Below, one piece after another: positions 25,624 to 34,141 of a DNA stretch of 64,000 nt. The number at the start of each line of letters is the position of its first letter. Positions within the stretch are counted from its first letter, which is position 1. A model generated the notes under the pieces. It made no database searches. It was not told the DNA's origin and saw only the letters and a program-made list of their open reading frames with translations. The translations under genes were made by a program, and so were the position numbers. This DNA comes from Polymorphum gilvum SL003B-26A1 (GTDB lineage: Bacteria > Pseudomonadota > Alphaproteobacteria > Rhizobiales > Stappiaceae), in assembly GCF_000192745.1 (NCBI RefSeq), contig NC_015259.1, positions 495,001 through 559,000 on the forward strand. The letters run 5' to 3'.

Positions 25624-27465
25624 ATGACCATCGAAACCATCACCTTCTCCAAACTCGCCCTTGCCGAGGGTGCCAATCCCCGCCGCAGCATGGACGCCGC
25701 CGCCATCGAGGGGCTTGCCGCCTCGATCAAGGCGGACGGCCTGTTGCAAAACCTTGTCGTGCGCGAGGACGGGCGGAAGTTCCGCATCGTCTCGGGCGAA
25801 CGGCGCTGGCGCGCGCTTGCCCTGCTGGTGGAGCGTGGCGACATCGGGAAGGACTATCCCGTGCCCGTCGAGGTGCGCGCCGATCTGACCGAGGCCGACG
25901 CTTTGCGTCTGGCCACCGTCGAGAACATCCAGCGCGAGCAGCTGCCGCCAATGGACGAGGCCGAAGCCTTCGCCCTTCTGTTGGGGCAGGGCGCGAGCCT
26001 CGAAGACGTGGCCGCGAAAGCGGGCGTGTCGGTCTTGACCGTCAAGCGCCGCGTGGCGCTGGCGAGCCTCACCGATGAGGTGAAGGCGCGGGTGCGGGAG
26101 GGAGAGATCACCCTCGCCGCCGCCGAGGCGCTGACGCTGGGCAGTGCCGAGCAGCAGCGCGCCGTCATCGAGCGGCTGGACAGCGGTTATCGCTACGATG
26201 CCGACGACATCCGCGACTGGCTGACGGGCGAGAAGCCCGCCCTGTCGCTCGCGATCTTTCCGTTGGAACGCTATGAAGGCACGACCACGTCCGACCTGTT
26301 CGCGGACGAGGACGCGACCATCTTCGACGATGCCGAGCAGTTCCTTCGGCTCCAGACCGAGGCCGTGGAGGCGCTGGTCGCGCATCACCGCGAGGCGGGT
26401 GCCGCCTTCGTGGACATCCTGACCGAGAATTACGCCGCGTGGTGGCAGTATCGGGAGGCCGACGCCGAAGCGGGCGAGACGGGCGGAGTGGTAATCCACT
26501 TCAAGCCGTCAGGCCGTGTCGAGGTGCGGGAAGGGCTGACGCGCCGCGAGGTGCGCCCGAGCGTGGCAGAGGACACCGCCGATCATCCTGCCTCGCCGAA
26601 AGAGAAGCCCGAATATACGGGCGCGGTCATCCGCATGGTCGCCGCCCACAAGTCGCTCGCCGTCATGGCAGGGCTTCTGGCCAACCCCCGCGCGGCGCGG
26701 GAGGTGGCCGTGGTGACGATGCTGAATGCCTGTGACTTCACGGCGCGGGCGCGGCTGGATGCCCATCCCGCGCTGGGATATTTCGCGGGCGAGGATGCCC
26801 AGCCCGACACCTACGCCAAGGTGGAAGGCGCGGCGCAGGCGGTGATGGAGGCGCTCGACATTGCCGCTACGCTCACCAGCCGATATCCCGCGCCCGACCG
26901 TGGGGCATGGGAGACGCTCTTGCGCCCCCAGAAGGAGCCGCTGGCGCTCTACGAGGCCGTGGCCGCCCTCGATGATGCCGCGCTCGATGCGCTGCATCTT
27001 CTGTTGACCACGCTGACCTTCGGTCAGGGGAACATGGACGCGCTCGATGATGGGGCGAGCCTGTTCAATCGTGTGGCCAGCGATCTCGGGGTGTCGATGC
27101 GGGATCATTGGTGCCCCGACGAGGCGTTCCTCTCGCGCCGCCGCAAGGATCAGCTGGAGGCCATCGCCAAGGAGACAGGCGCGGTGAGCCGCCTCGGGGC
27201 GCTCAAGGACTACAACAAGACGCAACTTGCCGCTGCCCTTGCCCGTCACTTCGAGCGCAGCGCCGCCGATGACAAGCTGATCGCCGCCGACCTCAAGGCG
27301 CGCGCGAATGCTTGGCTTCCCGAGGCCATGCGCTTCGGTGCCGCCGTGGTGGAAGACGGCCAGCCCTGTCAGCGTGACGGGATGGCCGAGGACGAGAACG
27401 AGACAGGCGACGGTGCTCCCACGCCCGCCGTCGCCGAGGACGTTCAGCCCGCCCACGCGGCCTGA
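25624..27465 (+). CDS. Large ParB/Spo0J-family protein
   Basis: 613 residues. The N-terminal ParB nuclease-like domain is clear (LALAEGANPRRSMDAAAIEG, then VVREDGRKFRIVSGERRWRA and the NIQREQLPPMDEAEAFALLL box), followed by an HTH (SLEDVAAKAGVSVLTVKRRV, residues about 122-141). The long C-terminal half (after about 200) is not a normal ParB dimer domain and ends with acidic low-complexity sequence. Such long ParB proteins travel with accessory plasmid genes and are probably not the partner of the ParA at 3381, which has its own adaptor. ATG 25624 follows AAGGAAACAAACCC. Confidence 0.85.
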   Translation: MTIETITFSKLALAEGANPRRSMDAAAIEGLAASIKADGLLQNLVVREDGRKFRIVSGERRWRALALLVERGDIGKDYPVPVEVRADLTEADALRLATVENIQREQLPPMDEAEAFALLLGQGASLEDVAAKAGVSVLTVKRRVALASLTDEVKARVREGEITLAAAEALTLGSAEQQRAVIERLDSGYRYDADDIRDWLTGEKPALSLAIFPLERYEGTTTSDLFADEDATIFDDAEQFLRLQTEAVEALVAHHREAGAAFVDILTENYAAWWQYREADAEAGETGGVVIHFKPSGRVEVREGLTRREVRPSVAEDTADHPASPKEKPEYTGAVIRMVAAHKSLAVMAGLLANPRAAREVAVVTMLNACDFTARARLDAHPALGYFAGEDAQPDTYAKVEGAAQAVMEALDIAATLTSRYPAPDRGAWETLLRPQKEPLALYEAVAALDDAALDALHLLLTTLTFGQGNMDALDDGASLFNRVASDLGVSMRDHWCPDEAFLSRRRKDQLEAIAKETGAVSRLGALKDYNKTQLAAALARHFERSAADDKLIAADLKARANAWLPEAMRFGAAVVEDGQPCQRDGMAEDENETGDGAPTPAVAEDVQPAHAA

Positions 27466-27474
27466 TCCGTCCCG

Positions 27475-27510
27475 CGAAGCCCGCCCGTCATGGGCGGGCT
27501 TCGTTCTTTC
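27475..27510 (+). terminator. Rho-independent terminator after the parB-like gene
   Basis: CGAAGCCCGCCC (27475-27486), loop GTCAT, GGGCGGGCTTCG (27492-27503), then TTCTTTC. Perfect 12-bp stem. Confidence 0.85.
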
Positions 27511-27543
27511 CTCAATCTCGATCCTTCGTTCGACAGGTGCCTC

Positions 27544-27729
27544 ATGTCCATTATCGTCACAATCGCGCTCATCATCTTCGCAGCCTTCGTCAGCACAAGC
27601 ACCAGCAGTGCCGACGCCTTCATCGCGGTGCTCTTCGTCGGTCCGTTCGCAGCCGTGGGGCTGTATTTCATCCTGCTCATTGCAGGTTGGATCGTGAGGG
27701 CGATCCGAAGCGGGTCGGAGCCGCGCTGA
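27544..27729 (+). CDS. Small two-helix membrane protein
   Basis: 61 residues with two hydrophobic helices (SIIVTIALIIFAAFVSTSTS and LFVGPFAAVGLYFILLIAGW) and a short basic tail. ATG 27544 is preferred over a longer upstream frame that would run through the terminator. No family recognised; the ribosome site is weak. Confidence 0.5.
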   Translation: MSIIVTIALIIFAAFVSTSTSSADAFIAVLFVGPFAAVGLYFILLIAGWIVRAIRSGSEPR

Positions 27730-27994
27730 CCTAAGATCCCGCTCGCCGCATTGAGAGACGGCGCGGCCATGAGCCGACCCACATCGCCGCCTCGCTCCCG
27801 TCAAGGGGCGGGGCGGTTTCTCGTTGGACAGGTGATGCGATTTGGCCGGAGGCCGTGACTTGGACGGAGGCCGATTGGCCGCGTGTCGGGTGAAGGGGCC
27901 GAGGTCGCCAGTGCGTCTTGCCCTCTGTTTGGCGCGGATCAGCCGCCCAACTGCGTCCTTTCCTCTCATGGCCACATCTGATCCCGTCGCCCGT
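27730..27994. other. Intergenic region, nothing recognised
   Basis: GC-rich spacer upstream of the DUF736 leader. Open frames on both strands overlap each other and have no recognisable domain. Confidence 0.4.
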
Positions 27995-28200
27995 CCCCGC
28001 AACGGCGCTCGGCCAGTTTCTTCCCCTGCGGCTTCGCCGCATTCCTCGCGGGCGCTGCGCTTCAAGAAACAGCCCGCCTGCCGTCTGCCGCTTCGCTTCG
28101 CCCTGCGGGTGCGGGTCCGTGCTTCGACGGTCTCCGTCATGGGCCATGGAAAGGTCGCGATGGGCGCGACCGCCAGAACCAAACAAAGGAGACTTTCATC
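27995..28200 (+). promoter_or_regulatory. DUF736 leader with conserved hairpin (copy 2 of 3)
   Basis: Starts GCAACGGC (27999-28006), then GTTTCTTCCCC, an inner hairpin TGCGGC-TTC-GCCGCA, ATTCCTCGCG, GCTGCGCTTC and AAGAAACAGCCC (about 28064-28075). GTTTCTT pairs with AAGAAAC. Further on, GCCGTCTGCCGCTTCGC and GCGATGGGCGCGACCGC blocks match the other leaders. The gene start follows at 28201. Likely a structured transcript leader. Confidence 0.5.
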
Positions 28201-28494
28201 ATGGCAACCATCGGCACCTTCACCAAGACCGACAGCGGCTTCACCGGCACCATCCAGACCCTCGGCGTCAAAGCCACCAAGGTCGCGATCACCGGCGTCG
28301 AGAAAACCGCAGACGCCGCCCCCGACTTCCGCGTCAAGGCGGGCGCTGTCGAGATCGGCGCGGCCTGGCACCGCACCTCCAAGGGCGGCAACGAGTACAT
28401 CTCGGTCAAGCTGGACGACCCGAGCTTCGCCGCCCCGATCTACGCCAACCTGGTCGAGCAGGACAAAGGCTTCGCCCTCATCTGGAGCCGCTGA
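28201..28494 (+). CDS. DUF736 family protein
   Basis: 97 residues matching DUF736: MATIGTFTKTDSGFTGTIQT, RVKAGAVEIGAAWHRTSKGG and EYISVKLDDPSFAAPIYANL. The family is widespread on alphaproteobacterial plasmids and integrative elements; its role is unknown. It has a long leader shared with ardC and the 31098 gene and is followed by a long perfect hairpin. Confidence 0.92.
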   Translation: MATIGTFTKTDSGFTGTIQTLGVKATKVAITGVEKTADAAPDFRVKAGAVEIGAAWHRTSKGGNEYISVKLDDPSFAAPIYANLVEQDKGFALIWSR

Positions 28495-28499
28495 CCGCA

Positions 28500-28535
28500 G
28501 GCAGCGCCGCCCGCCCCACGGCGGGCGGCGCTGCC
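28500..28535 (+). terminator. Strong hairpin after the DUF736 gene
   Basis: GGCAGCGCCGCCCGCC (28500-28515), loop CCAC, and its complement at 28520-28535: a perfect 16-bp stem. A T run is lacking, so it may stabilise the mRNA end rather than terminate on its own. Confidence 0.6.
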
Positions 28536-28562
28536 TCCCTCAATAGTTTGACGATTTAACGA

Positions 28563-29069
28563 ATGGACGATTTCATCATGATCACTTTGACCGACATCCA
28601 TATGCAACGCCTCCACGCCGAGGCCGCACGCATCGCCGAAGACGCCGACCGCCGCCTCGCCGCCGCCGAGGACAGCGACGACCCCGACGACTGGGATGCA
28701 TGGAAGGAAGCCGACGGCATCGCGACCGGCTTCAAGCTCGCCCTTCAGGAGCTTGCCCGAGAAGCGAGCAATCCTGAGCCAACGCCGCCTGCACCCACAG
28801 TCAGCCACGACGACTGGCGCGACGCCTACCGTCCGATTCGCAACACCCTGCGCCCCGCCGCGCCCTTCGACGGGCTGATGTTCGAGACCTTCGGCCCCGA
28901 ACTCGATGCCGTCGCCGCCGCCGACCCGGCCTGCGTCTGGACCATCGTCGATGGCGAGGACGACAGCCTGTGGCTTCTCTCCGGCTGCCACTTCGTCAAC
29001 AGGCTTGGCTACTTCATCACCGAGCGCCCGTGGAACGGCATCGACCAACTGGAAGTCCGCCTCGACTGA
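28563..29069 (+). CDS. Hypothetical plasmid accessory protein
   Basis: 168 residues. An acidic helical N-terminus (MQRLHAEAARIAEDADRRLA) precedes a globular part (LMFETFGPELDAVAAADPAC, then CHFVNRLGYFITERPWNGID). No family name is known to me, but it fits the run of accessory proteins after DUF736. An in-frame ATG at 28578 is an alternative start; neither has a clear ribosome site. Confidence 0.6.
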   Translation: MDDFIMITLTDIHMQRLHAEAARIAEDADRRLAAAEDSDDPDDWDAWKEADGIATGFKLALQELAREASNPEPTPPAPTVSHDDWRDAYRPIRNTLRPAAPFDGLMFETFGPELDAVAAADPACVWTIVDGEDDSLWLLSGCHFVNRLGYFITERPWNGIDQLEVRLD

Positions 29070-29105
29070 GGCGGATATTTCGCACGTCTGCACTTCGGTC
29101 GGGCG

Positions 29106-29663
29106 CTACAGCGCCCGCGCCGATGGCAGAACCCGCACCACCTCTGCCAGCTCCTCCCGCCTTAGCAGCACGGGCATCGTCTGCGCCCCGTAGTGCCGCG
29201 CGAGGTGGAAACGGTGCATGCCGCCAGCGATGACAACCTCGCCGTTTAACGGGCGGATCAGCGGCGGCGTGACCGCCAGCCCCCGTGCCCAACGGTACGC
29301 GATGACGGCGGTCTTCTCCCAATAGCGTATGGACCACGGGTCTTTGTCGCGCCCGCTTCCGTGCTGGAGCGCACCGTGCAGTTCGCCCACCGTCACCTCG
29401 ATCACCGTCAGGGCCGCACCATCGACGGTGTCCGGCCTCTCGCCATCGAACGCCAGGTAGAACCGTGCCGGGTCGAAATCCCAGACCGGCGTGAACGCAG
29501 CAGACCTGTTCGCGGCGTCCTTGGCCCACCTCTCGGCCTCGCGGCGCGTCGTCCATAACGCCACCTCGAACTCTTCGTCGAGCCGCCCGGCGTCAACGTC
29601 CATCGCCACCGTGGTTGGCAGCCCGCGCCCGATCAGGCGGTTCAGGTTCTCGACGTTGGTCAT
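29106..29663 (-). CDS. Hypothetical protein, ParB-like C-terminal motif
   Basis: About 185 residues on the minus strand, against the run. The C-terminal part reads GEVVIAGGMHRFHLARHYGA then TMPVLLRREELAEVVRVLP, which resembles the short ParB-domain phrase for parameter substitution (G-x-H-R). The N-terminal part (VALWTTRREAERWAKDAANR) has no clear match. Start ATG 29663 has GCAGAGG directly upstream; ATG 29672 is possible. The gene stops about 35 bases beyond the convergent 28563 gene. Confidence 0.55.
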   Translation of the reverse strand: MTNVENLNRLIGRGLPTTVAMDVDAGRLDEEFEVALWTTRREAERWAKDAANRSAAFTPVWDFDPARFYLAFDGERPDTVDGAALTVIEVTVGELHGALQHGSGRDKDPWSIRYWEKTAVIAYRWARGLAVTPPLIRPLNGEVVIAGGMHRFHLARHYGAQTMPVLLRREELAEVVRVLPSARAL

Positions 29664-29902
29664 CCTCTGCATCCGATTCCGGCCGCGCTGAAGGCAGCAG
29701 CCCGTCCACCATAGCATCTCCCGGTCCGTTGCCCGCCCTTCGGAGAGTCCGCTTCCCTGGCGGACGACGTCTTGCCGTCCATGACCTGCCCGCGCCAGCG
29801 GGCGAGGCCGCCCGTGTTGGTCAGGACGGCGGCGGCTGATGCCGTCCGCCCTTTCGGTCGCGTCCATCAGGACGAGCAACCAAAGACCGAAAGGAGACCC
29901 TC

Positions 29903-30268
29903 ATGGGACTGGATATGTACGCCTTCACCACCGCCGAGCCCGTCGCGGCCGCAGTGGACTTCACCACTGAGAACGCCACCGAACTCGCCTATTGGCGCAA
30001 ACACCCCAACCTGCACGGCTGGATGGAACAGCTCTACCGTGCCAAGGGCGGCACCGACGCCGACTTCAACTGCGTGAATGTCGCGCTGACCGCTGAAGAC
30101 CTCGACCAGCTGGAGCGGGACATTCGCCATCAGGCACTGCCGCACACCGAGGGGTTCTTCTTCGGAACCTCACGCCCCGACGAGACCGAGCTCGACCTCG
30201 CTTTCATCGCAAAAGCCCGTGCGGCCATCGCTGACGGGAAGACGGTGTTCTACACATCATGGTGGTAG
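29903..30268 (+). CDS. Conserved hypothetical plasmid protein
   Basis: 121 residues beginning MGLDMYAFTT and containing ELAYWRKHPNLHGWMEQLYR and LPHTEGFFFGTS. I have seen proteins with this start and YWRKH-HGW pattern on plasmids and phages, without an assigned function. GAAAGGAGACCCTC precedes ATG 29903, a good ribosome site. A terminator follows at 30287. Confidence 0.75.
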   Translation: MGLDMYAFTTAEPVAAAVDFTTENATELAYWRKHPNLHGWMEQLYRAKGGTDADFNCVNVALTAEDLDQLERDIRHQALPHTEGFFFGTSRPDETELDLAFIAKARAAIADGKTVFYTSWW

Positions 30269-30286
30269 TCACCGCTGAAACGGCAG

Positions 30287-30316
30287 AAGCCGCCCCGGCT
30301 CCAGGGGCGGCTTTGT
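30287..30316 (+). terminator. Rho-independent terminator
   Basis: AAGCCGCCCC (30287-30296), loop GGCTCCA, GGGGCGGCTT (30304-30313), then TT. It ends the 29903 transcript. Confidence 0.75.
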
Positions 30317-30346
30317 CATGTTGCCAAGACGACGCGGTACGACTCG

Positions 30347-30541
30347 TTAATCAAGCGGCTTCGCGCAGCTTGCACCAACACAACAAGCAAGCCCGACCGC
30401 TGCAATAAGGCCCAAAAGGAGCCTGGCCGATTCATCTCCCGCCGCCATCGCACCTATCAGGCACGACAGTGCAATCATTCTGGCGACACTGATGAAACGT
30501 TGACGATGAGTAAGTGGGCGTTTGTCTTCCATCCGCATCAT
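30347..30541 (-). CDS. Small membrane protein, uncertain
   Basis: 64 residues with two hydrophobic stretches (VARMIALSCLIGAMAAG and LLLGLIAAVGLACCVGASC). It is alone on the minus strand between plus-strand genes and no convincing ribosome site was found, so it may be spurious. No family recognised. Confidence 0.35.
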   Translation of the reverse strand: MMRMEDKRPLTHRQRFISVARMIALSCLIGAMAAGDESARLLLGLIAAVGLACCVGASCAKPLD

Positions 30542-30900
30542 CTCACGTTATCCAAACTACGGCGCTGACGGCGAGACCAGCGACCAGCAGGATCAACGCT
30601 GTCAGCGCCATAATCTTGATCTTGCGCGCCCGTGCTCGTCGCTGCTGGTTGGCCAGACGAAAGAGCGTCAGATTTTCTTGTCCCCTCGTCAGGCAGTAGT
30701 CCTGCATCTGGGCTGCCCCCCGTGCTGGTCATGTGGCTTTCGAGTTTCGTGCTGTCTTATGGGGGTGCGCGCTAACCTACCTGCTGACATCGCTACAGCC
30801 AGTCTGTCGCTTCTTAGGTCTGCGGGGTGGGCTTGCCGTCCTTCCCGTTCACGCAACCATGCGGGCCTTCCTGACTGGGCAAACTGCCGTCGGCGGCGTC
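30542..30900. other. Intergenic region, nothing recognised
   Basis: A gap of about 360 bases whose frames overlap on both strands without domain signals. It ends at the third leader copy. Confidence 0.4.
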
Positions 30901-31097
30901 CGCCGCAACGGCGCTGCTCGACTTTCTTCCCCGGCGCCTATGGCGCCTTCCTCGCGGTCGCTGCGCTCCAAGAAAGTCGAGCGTCGCCGTCTACCGCTGC
31001 GCTTCGCCCTTCGGGTGCGTCTGGACGCCTCAGCCGACGCCTCACGTTGCCCATGGAAGGCCGCGGTTGCGGTCACAGCAACAGAAGGAGGCAAGCT
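30901..31097 (+). promoter_or_regulatory. Leader with conserved hairpin (copy 3 of 3)
   Basis: GCAACGGC at 30905-30912, then GCTCGACTTTCTT (30916-30928) pairing perfectly over 13 bases with AAGAAAGTCGAGC (30970-30982). Inside are CCCC, an inner hairpin GGCGCC-TAT-GGCGCC, CTTCCTCGCG and GCTGCGCTCC. The outer stem differs in sequence from the other two copies but keeps pairing, which suggests selection on RNA structure. The shared GTCTACCGCTGCGCTTCGCC block follows, and the next gene starts after AGGAGGC. Confidence 0.55.
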
Positions 31098-31310
31098 ATG
31101 GACACCCTGCACACCATCGACACCGACTACGAACTGACCTGGGACGAGTTCATCATTGAGGTCGAGGACCTGCACCTCATCGAGACTGGCGGGGACATCG
31201 ACGCCGATGACTACGCCACGGTTCTTGCTGCATTCGAACGAGGCCTGAGCCCAATCGGGTGCGTGACGGGGATCATCGACGACCGCGATAGATGGCTCCG
31301 CGCGGCGTGA
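31098..31310 (+). CDS. Small acidic hypothetical protein
   Basis: 70 residues, strongly acidic (ELTWDEFIIEVEDLHLIETG, then DIDADDYATVLAAFERGLSP). ATG 31098 follows AGGAGGC. Its charge resembles DNA-mimic or anti-restriction proteins, but that is only a resemblance. It has the third copy of the conserved leader and is the last accessory gene before the mobilisation module. Confidence 0.65.
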   Translation: MDTLHTIDTDYELTWDEFIIEVEDLHLIETGGDIDADDYATVLAAFERGLSPIGCVTGIIDDRDRWLRAA

Positions 31311-31820
31311 CGCAACCTCGCTCTATTCACCCCGCTCGCGTAACCGCCAGCGGGGTAATTGGCGTTTGACCGAAACCCACACAGCGGCTGGATCGCGGCG
31401 CATTCGCGCCTGCTTCCCTGTCCGCTGGCGCGGCGCAGCCCCGTGCTGCGCTTGCGAGTTGCTGAGTGTTGTTGTCTGCTGTGCAGTGTTGGCCGTTGCG
31501 GTGTCGGGTTGATTCTGTTAATTTCCGTTTGTCCATCACTGGCGCTAGTAGCCTGTGATTCCTTCGTGAATTCCTTTTCTGCTTCTGCCCGACCCCATAA
31601 GTGGGTACGCAAGCGTGTGCCACAGGGGGGAGGCAAGATGGATGTTGTGTTACAAAAACTCCCGCGTCGAGGCTGCCGCCCCGACACCGGCCGCGGCTTC
31701 GCCGACCGGCCTGACGGGAGTTTCTTCCACCCAACAGCGCACGCATTCGACCCACTGACGGGGTCTCAAGCGGCAGCCATCTTGCTCTGCGAGGCAACCG
31801 GGACAGGGGGCATCTGAGCC
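31311..31820. other. Gap upstream of mobC: candidate oriT region
   Basis: 510 bases without a convincing gene, directly before mobC and the relaxase, where transfer origins usually lie. Near 31600 it has CCCATAAGTGGGTACGCAAG followed by CGTGTGCC and a G run; TAAGTG resembles the start of the MOBQ-type nic core. Lower GC around 31490-31600 also fits. I cannot show a nick site. Confidence 0.35.
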
Positions 31821-32372
31821 ATGGCACGGCCAACCCTCGATCCCCAGCGCAGGCGCTCCGAGACCCTCAACGTTCGACTCTCCCCGACCGAGATGTACGA
31901 CCTTCGCCGAGCCGCCGCCGAGGCCGGCGTGACGCTTGCCGAGTACGCCCGCGCCACCCTGACGGGACGGCGGCCGAAGCCGAAGCCGGTCAAGGACCGG
32001 ATGATGTCGGCGCTGCTCTACGAGTTGTCCTCCATCGCCACGAACCTCTCCCAGCTTGAGGACGCCACCGGCGAGGCGACCTACGCGCAGTGGGCGCGCT
32101 ATGTCGGTGGCGAGCTGGTCGAGCGGGTGACAGACCGCCATGACCTGACGCCGCTCATCGAGGAGCACCTGGAGGAGATCAACGGTGCCGGGCACATGGT
32201 CAACGCCATGGCGCGGCGCGCCAACATGGGCAAGGAACTGGACGCCGGGGAGGTCGAGGAGACCCTCTCCATCCTCGGCCGCGTCCTGGAGCCGGTCCAC
32301 AAGGCGGTGAAGCGTCCGGCCAGGGACGGTGGCAAGGAACCCGATCCGGGAGACGGGCGGGATGCGCTTTAA
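31821..32372 (+). CDS. mobC: MobC-like relaxosome protein
   Basis: 183 residues. The N-terminal part (RSETLNVRLSPTEMYDLRRA, then AAEAGVTLAEYARATLTGRR) is the ribbon-helix-helix-type DNA-binding segment of MobC proteins, which help the relaxase open oriT. The middle has ELSSIATNLSQLEDATGEA, comparable to the helical MobC core with its N-x-N-Q-like phrase. The 3' end overlaps the relaxase start by 11 bases, so the two are coupled. Confidence 0.78.
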   Translation: MARPTLDPQRRRSETLNVRLSPTEMYDLRRAAAEAGVTLAEYARATLTGRRPKPKPVKDRMMSALLYELSSIATNLSQLEDATGEATYAQWARYVGGELVERVTDRHDLTPLIEEHLEEINGAGHMVNAMARRANMGKELDAGEVEETLSILGRVLEPVHKAVKRPARDGGKEPDPGDGRDAL

Positions 32373-34059
32373 GGTCCCGAAGCGCCAGCCAGAGAGCTTC
32401 CGGGCCTCCGCCCTCTATCTTGCAGGCCGGGTGAAGGGGCTCACCCCCGACCGAGTGGAGTTCGTCGAGCGGCGCAACCTGCATACCGACGACCCGCGCT
32501 CGGCAGCGGCCGTCATGGACGCGACCGCCCAGCAGTCGGCGCGGTGCAAGCAGCCGGCCTACCATTTCATGATCACCTTCGACCCGAAGGACGCGGCGGC
32601 CGGGAAGGTGACGCCGGAGCTGAAGCGGAAGGTGGCCCAGCAGGTCATCGAGCGGATGGGCCTGACGGAGCATCAGCTCCTGGTCTACAGCCACCGCGAC
32701 ACCGACCACCCCCACCTGCATTTTCTGGTGAACCGAGTGCATCCCGAAAAGCACGTCGCCTATGACCGGCACCAGGACGGGCGGCGGCTGACCGGCATCG
32801 TGCAGGAGCTGGCGCGGGAGCACGGCCTCAACATCCTGCGCAACCGCGAGTACGAGCGCGATCTCGGCCGCGATGTGGTGGAGGATTTCGGCCCCACGGT
32901 CTCCGACGCCGAATATTGGCAGGCGCGGCGGGAGCAGCGCGAGGCGCAGATCCCCTTCGCCAAGGACGACATTGCCGACCTGCGCAGCCGCCTGAAGGAC
33001 GACTTCATCCGCGCCCGCGATTGGGACGACCTGGCCCAGCGGCTCGCCGACAAGGGCGTCACCCTGGAGCGCAAGGGGCAGGGGCTGATCCTCACCGACG
33101 GCGAGCGCTTCGCAAAGCTCTCCGACATGGGCAAGGGCGTGCGCTTCCATGCCCTGGAGGAACGCTTCGCGGAGAGCTTCGACGACCACATGGCGCGGCA
33201 GGCCGCGCGCGTGGCGCAGCGGGAGCGGGGCAAGGAGGAGCCGACACCCGACACGTCGGGCATGGCGCCGCGCGATCGGCGGACGGTGGAGGGCATGTTC
33301 GCCGAGGAACCCGACCGCGATCCGGCCGAGGCGGCCGTGCGGCGGTTCGACGAGGCCGACATGGACTTCCGCTACTGGGGCCAGATCGAGGCGTCCTATC
33401 GGTCGGCCGCCGGTAAGGTGCGCTATGCCGAGCGTCAGCACTCCTTCGCCGAGAAGCAGGTGCCCCGCGACGAGGCATGGCTTGGCAAGCGCGACCGCAG
33501 CCTCAACGACATCCTCGGCAAGGTTTACCGCGACGCTGCCAAGGCCCGCGCGGTCTGGGATGACCTGGAGGAAAAGTTCGGCATCCGCGACGCCGAGCGG
33601 ATGATCGAGAAGGACCCCTTCATCCTCGGTGCGGTGCGCGGCATGCGGCTGGGCGATACGCGGACGGCGGACCGCAAGGAAGCCAGGCGGTACTATCGCT
33701 ACATCATCGAACGCCGGCGCCGGTGGCGGGACGCCAGAAACCGACTGGAGCACACGCGCTCGGAAATCGAGCAGGCGCGGCGGCGGGTGAAGCAGTCGAT
33801 ACGGGACTACGAGCTGCTACAGCAGATCGCCGGTAGCCCGCAGGTGCTGCGCGACACCATGCTGGAGAAGATCAAGGCGCGTGCGCGGGCGTTGTCGCGC
33901 GTGACCGAGAAGGCCATCGAGCGCAGCCGACTGTCGGACGAACGGCGGGAGCAACTCCATCGTGCCTGGCGCTTGGCCAAGGAGCGCAGGCTGGAGCGGG
34001 AGCGCAAACGCGAACGGGGACGGGCGTTCGGGCTCGACCTGAGCCTGTTCGATAAGTGA
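32362..34059 (+). CDS. VirD2-like relaxase/mobilisation nuclease
   Basis: 565 residues. It would nick oriT and pilot the strand into the recipient. The histidine triad is visible as HRDTDHPHLHFLVNRVH (about residue 112), preceded by the AYHFMITFDP strand. An early segment SFRASALYLAGRVKGLTPDR contains candidate catalytic Tyr. The C-terminal two thirds are long charged helices, probably contacting the coupling protein. ATG 32362 overlaps mobC. The only transport genes near are two VirD4-type ATPases, so a foreign VirB channel would be needed. Confidence 0.88.
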   Translation: MRFKVPKRQPESFRASALYLAGRVKGLTPDRVEFVERRNLHTDDPRSAAAVMDATAQQSARCKQPAYHFMITFDPKDAAAGKVTPELKRKVAQQVIERMGLTEHQLLVYSHRDTDHPHLHFLVNRVHPEKHVAYDRHQDGRRLTGIVQELAREHGLNILRNREYERDLGRDVVEDFGPTVSDAEYWQARREQREAQIPFAKDDIADLRSRLKDDFIRARDWDDLAQRLADKGVTLERKGQGLILTDGERFAKLSDMGKGVRFHALEERFAESFDDHMARQAARVAQRERGKEEPTPDTSGMAPRDRRTVEGMFAEEPDRDPAEAAVRRFDEADMDFRYWGQIEASYRSAAGKVRYAERQHSFAEKQVPRDEAWLGKRDRSLNDILGKVYRDAAKARAVWDDLEEKFGIRDAERMIEKDPFILGAVRGMRLGDTRTADRKEARRYYRYIIERRRRWRDARNRLEHTRSEIEQARRRVKQSIRDYELLQQIAGSPQVLRDTMLEKIKARARALSRVTEKAIERSRLSDERREQLHRAWRLAKERRLERERKRERGRAFGLDLSLFDK

Positions 34060-34141
34060 GCATCCTGTCGCGCGGCATCTGCATCGCAGATTCCGAACCG
34101 GCCGGCAGGATTGACGACGACAAGAAAAGGGGGAGCAGTGC

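Noticed and set aside
26509-28371. A 620-codon minus-strand frame across the parB-like gene and the next leader
   Set aside because: It crosses a terminator, several plus-strand genes and a leader, and has Gly/Arg/His-rich composition.
32200-33753. A 517-codon frame antisense to mobC and relaxase
   Set aside because: Shadow of genes with clear relaxase motifs.
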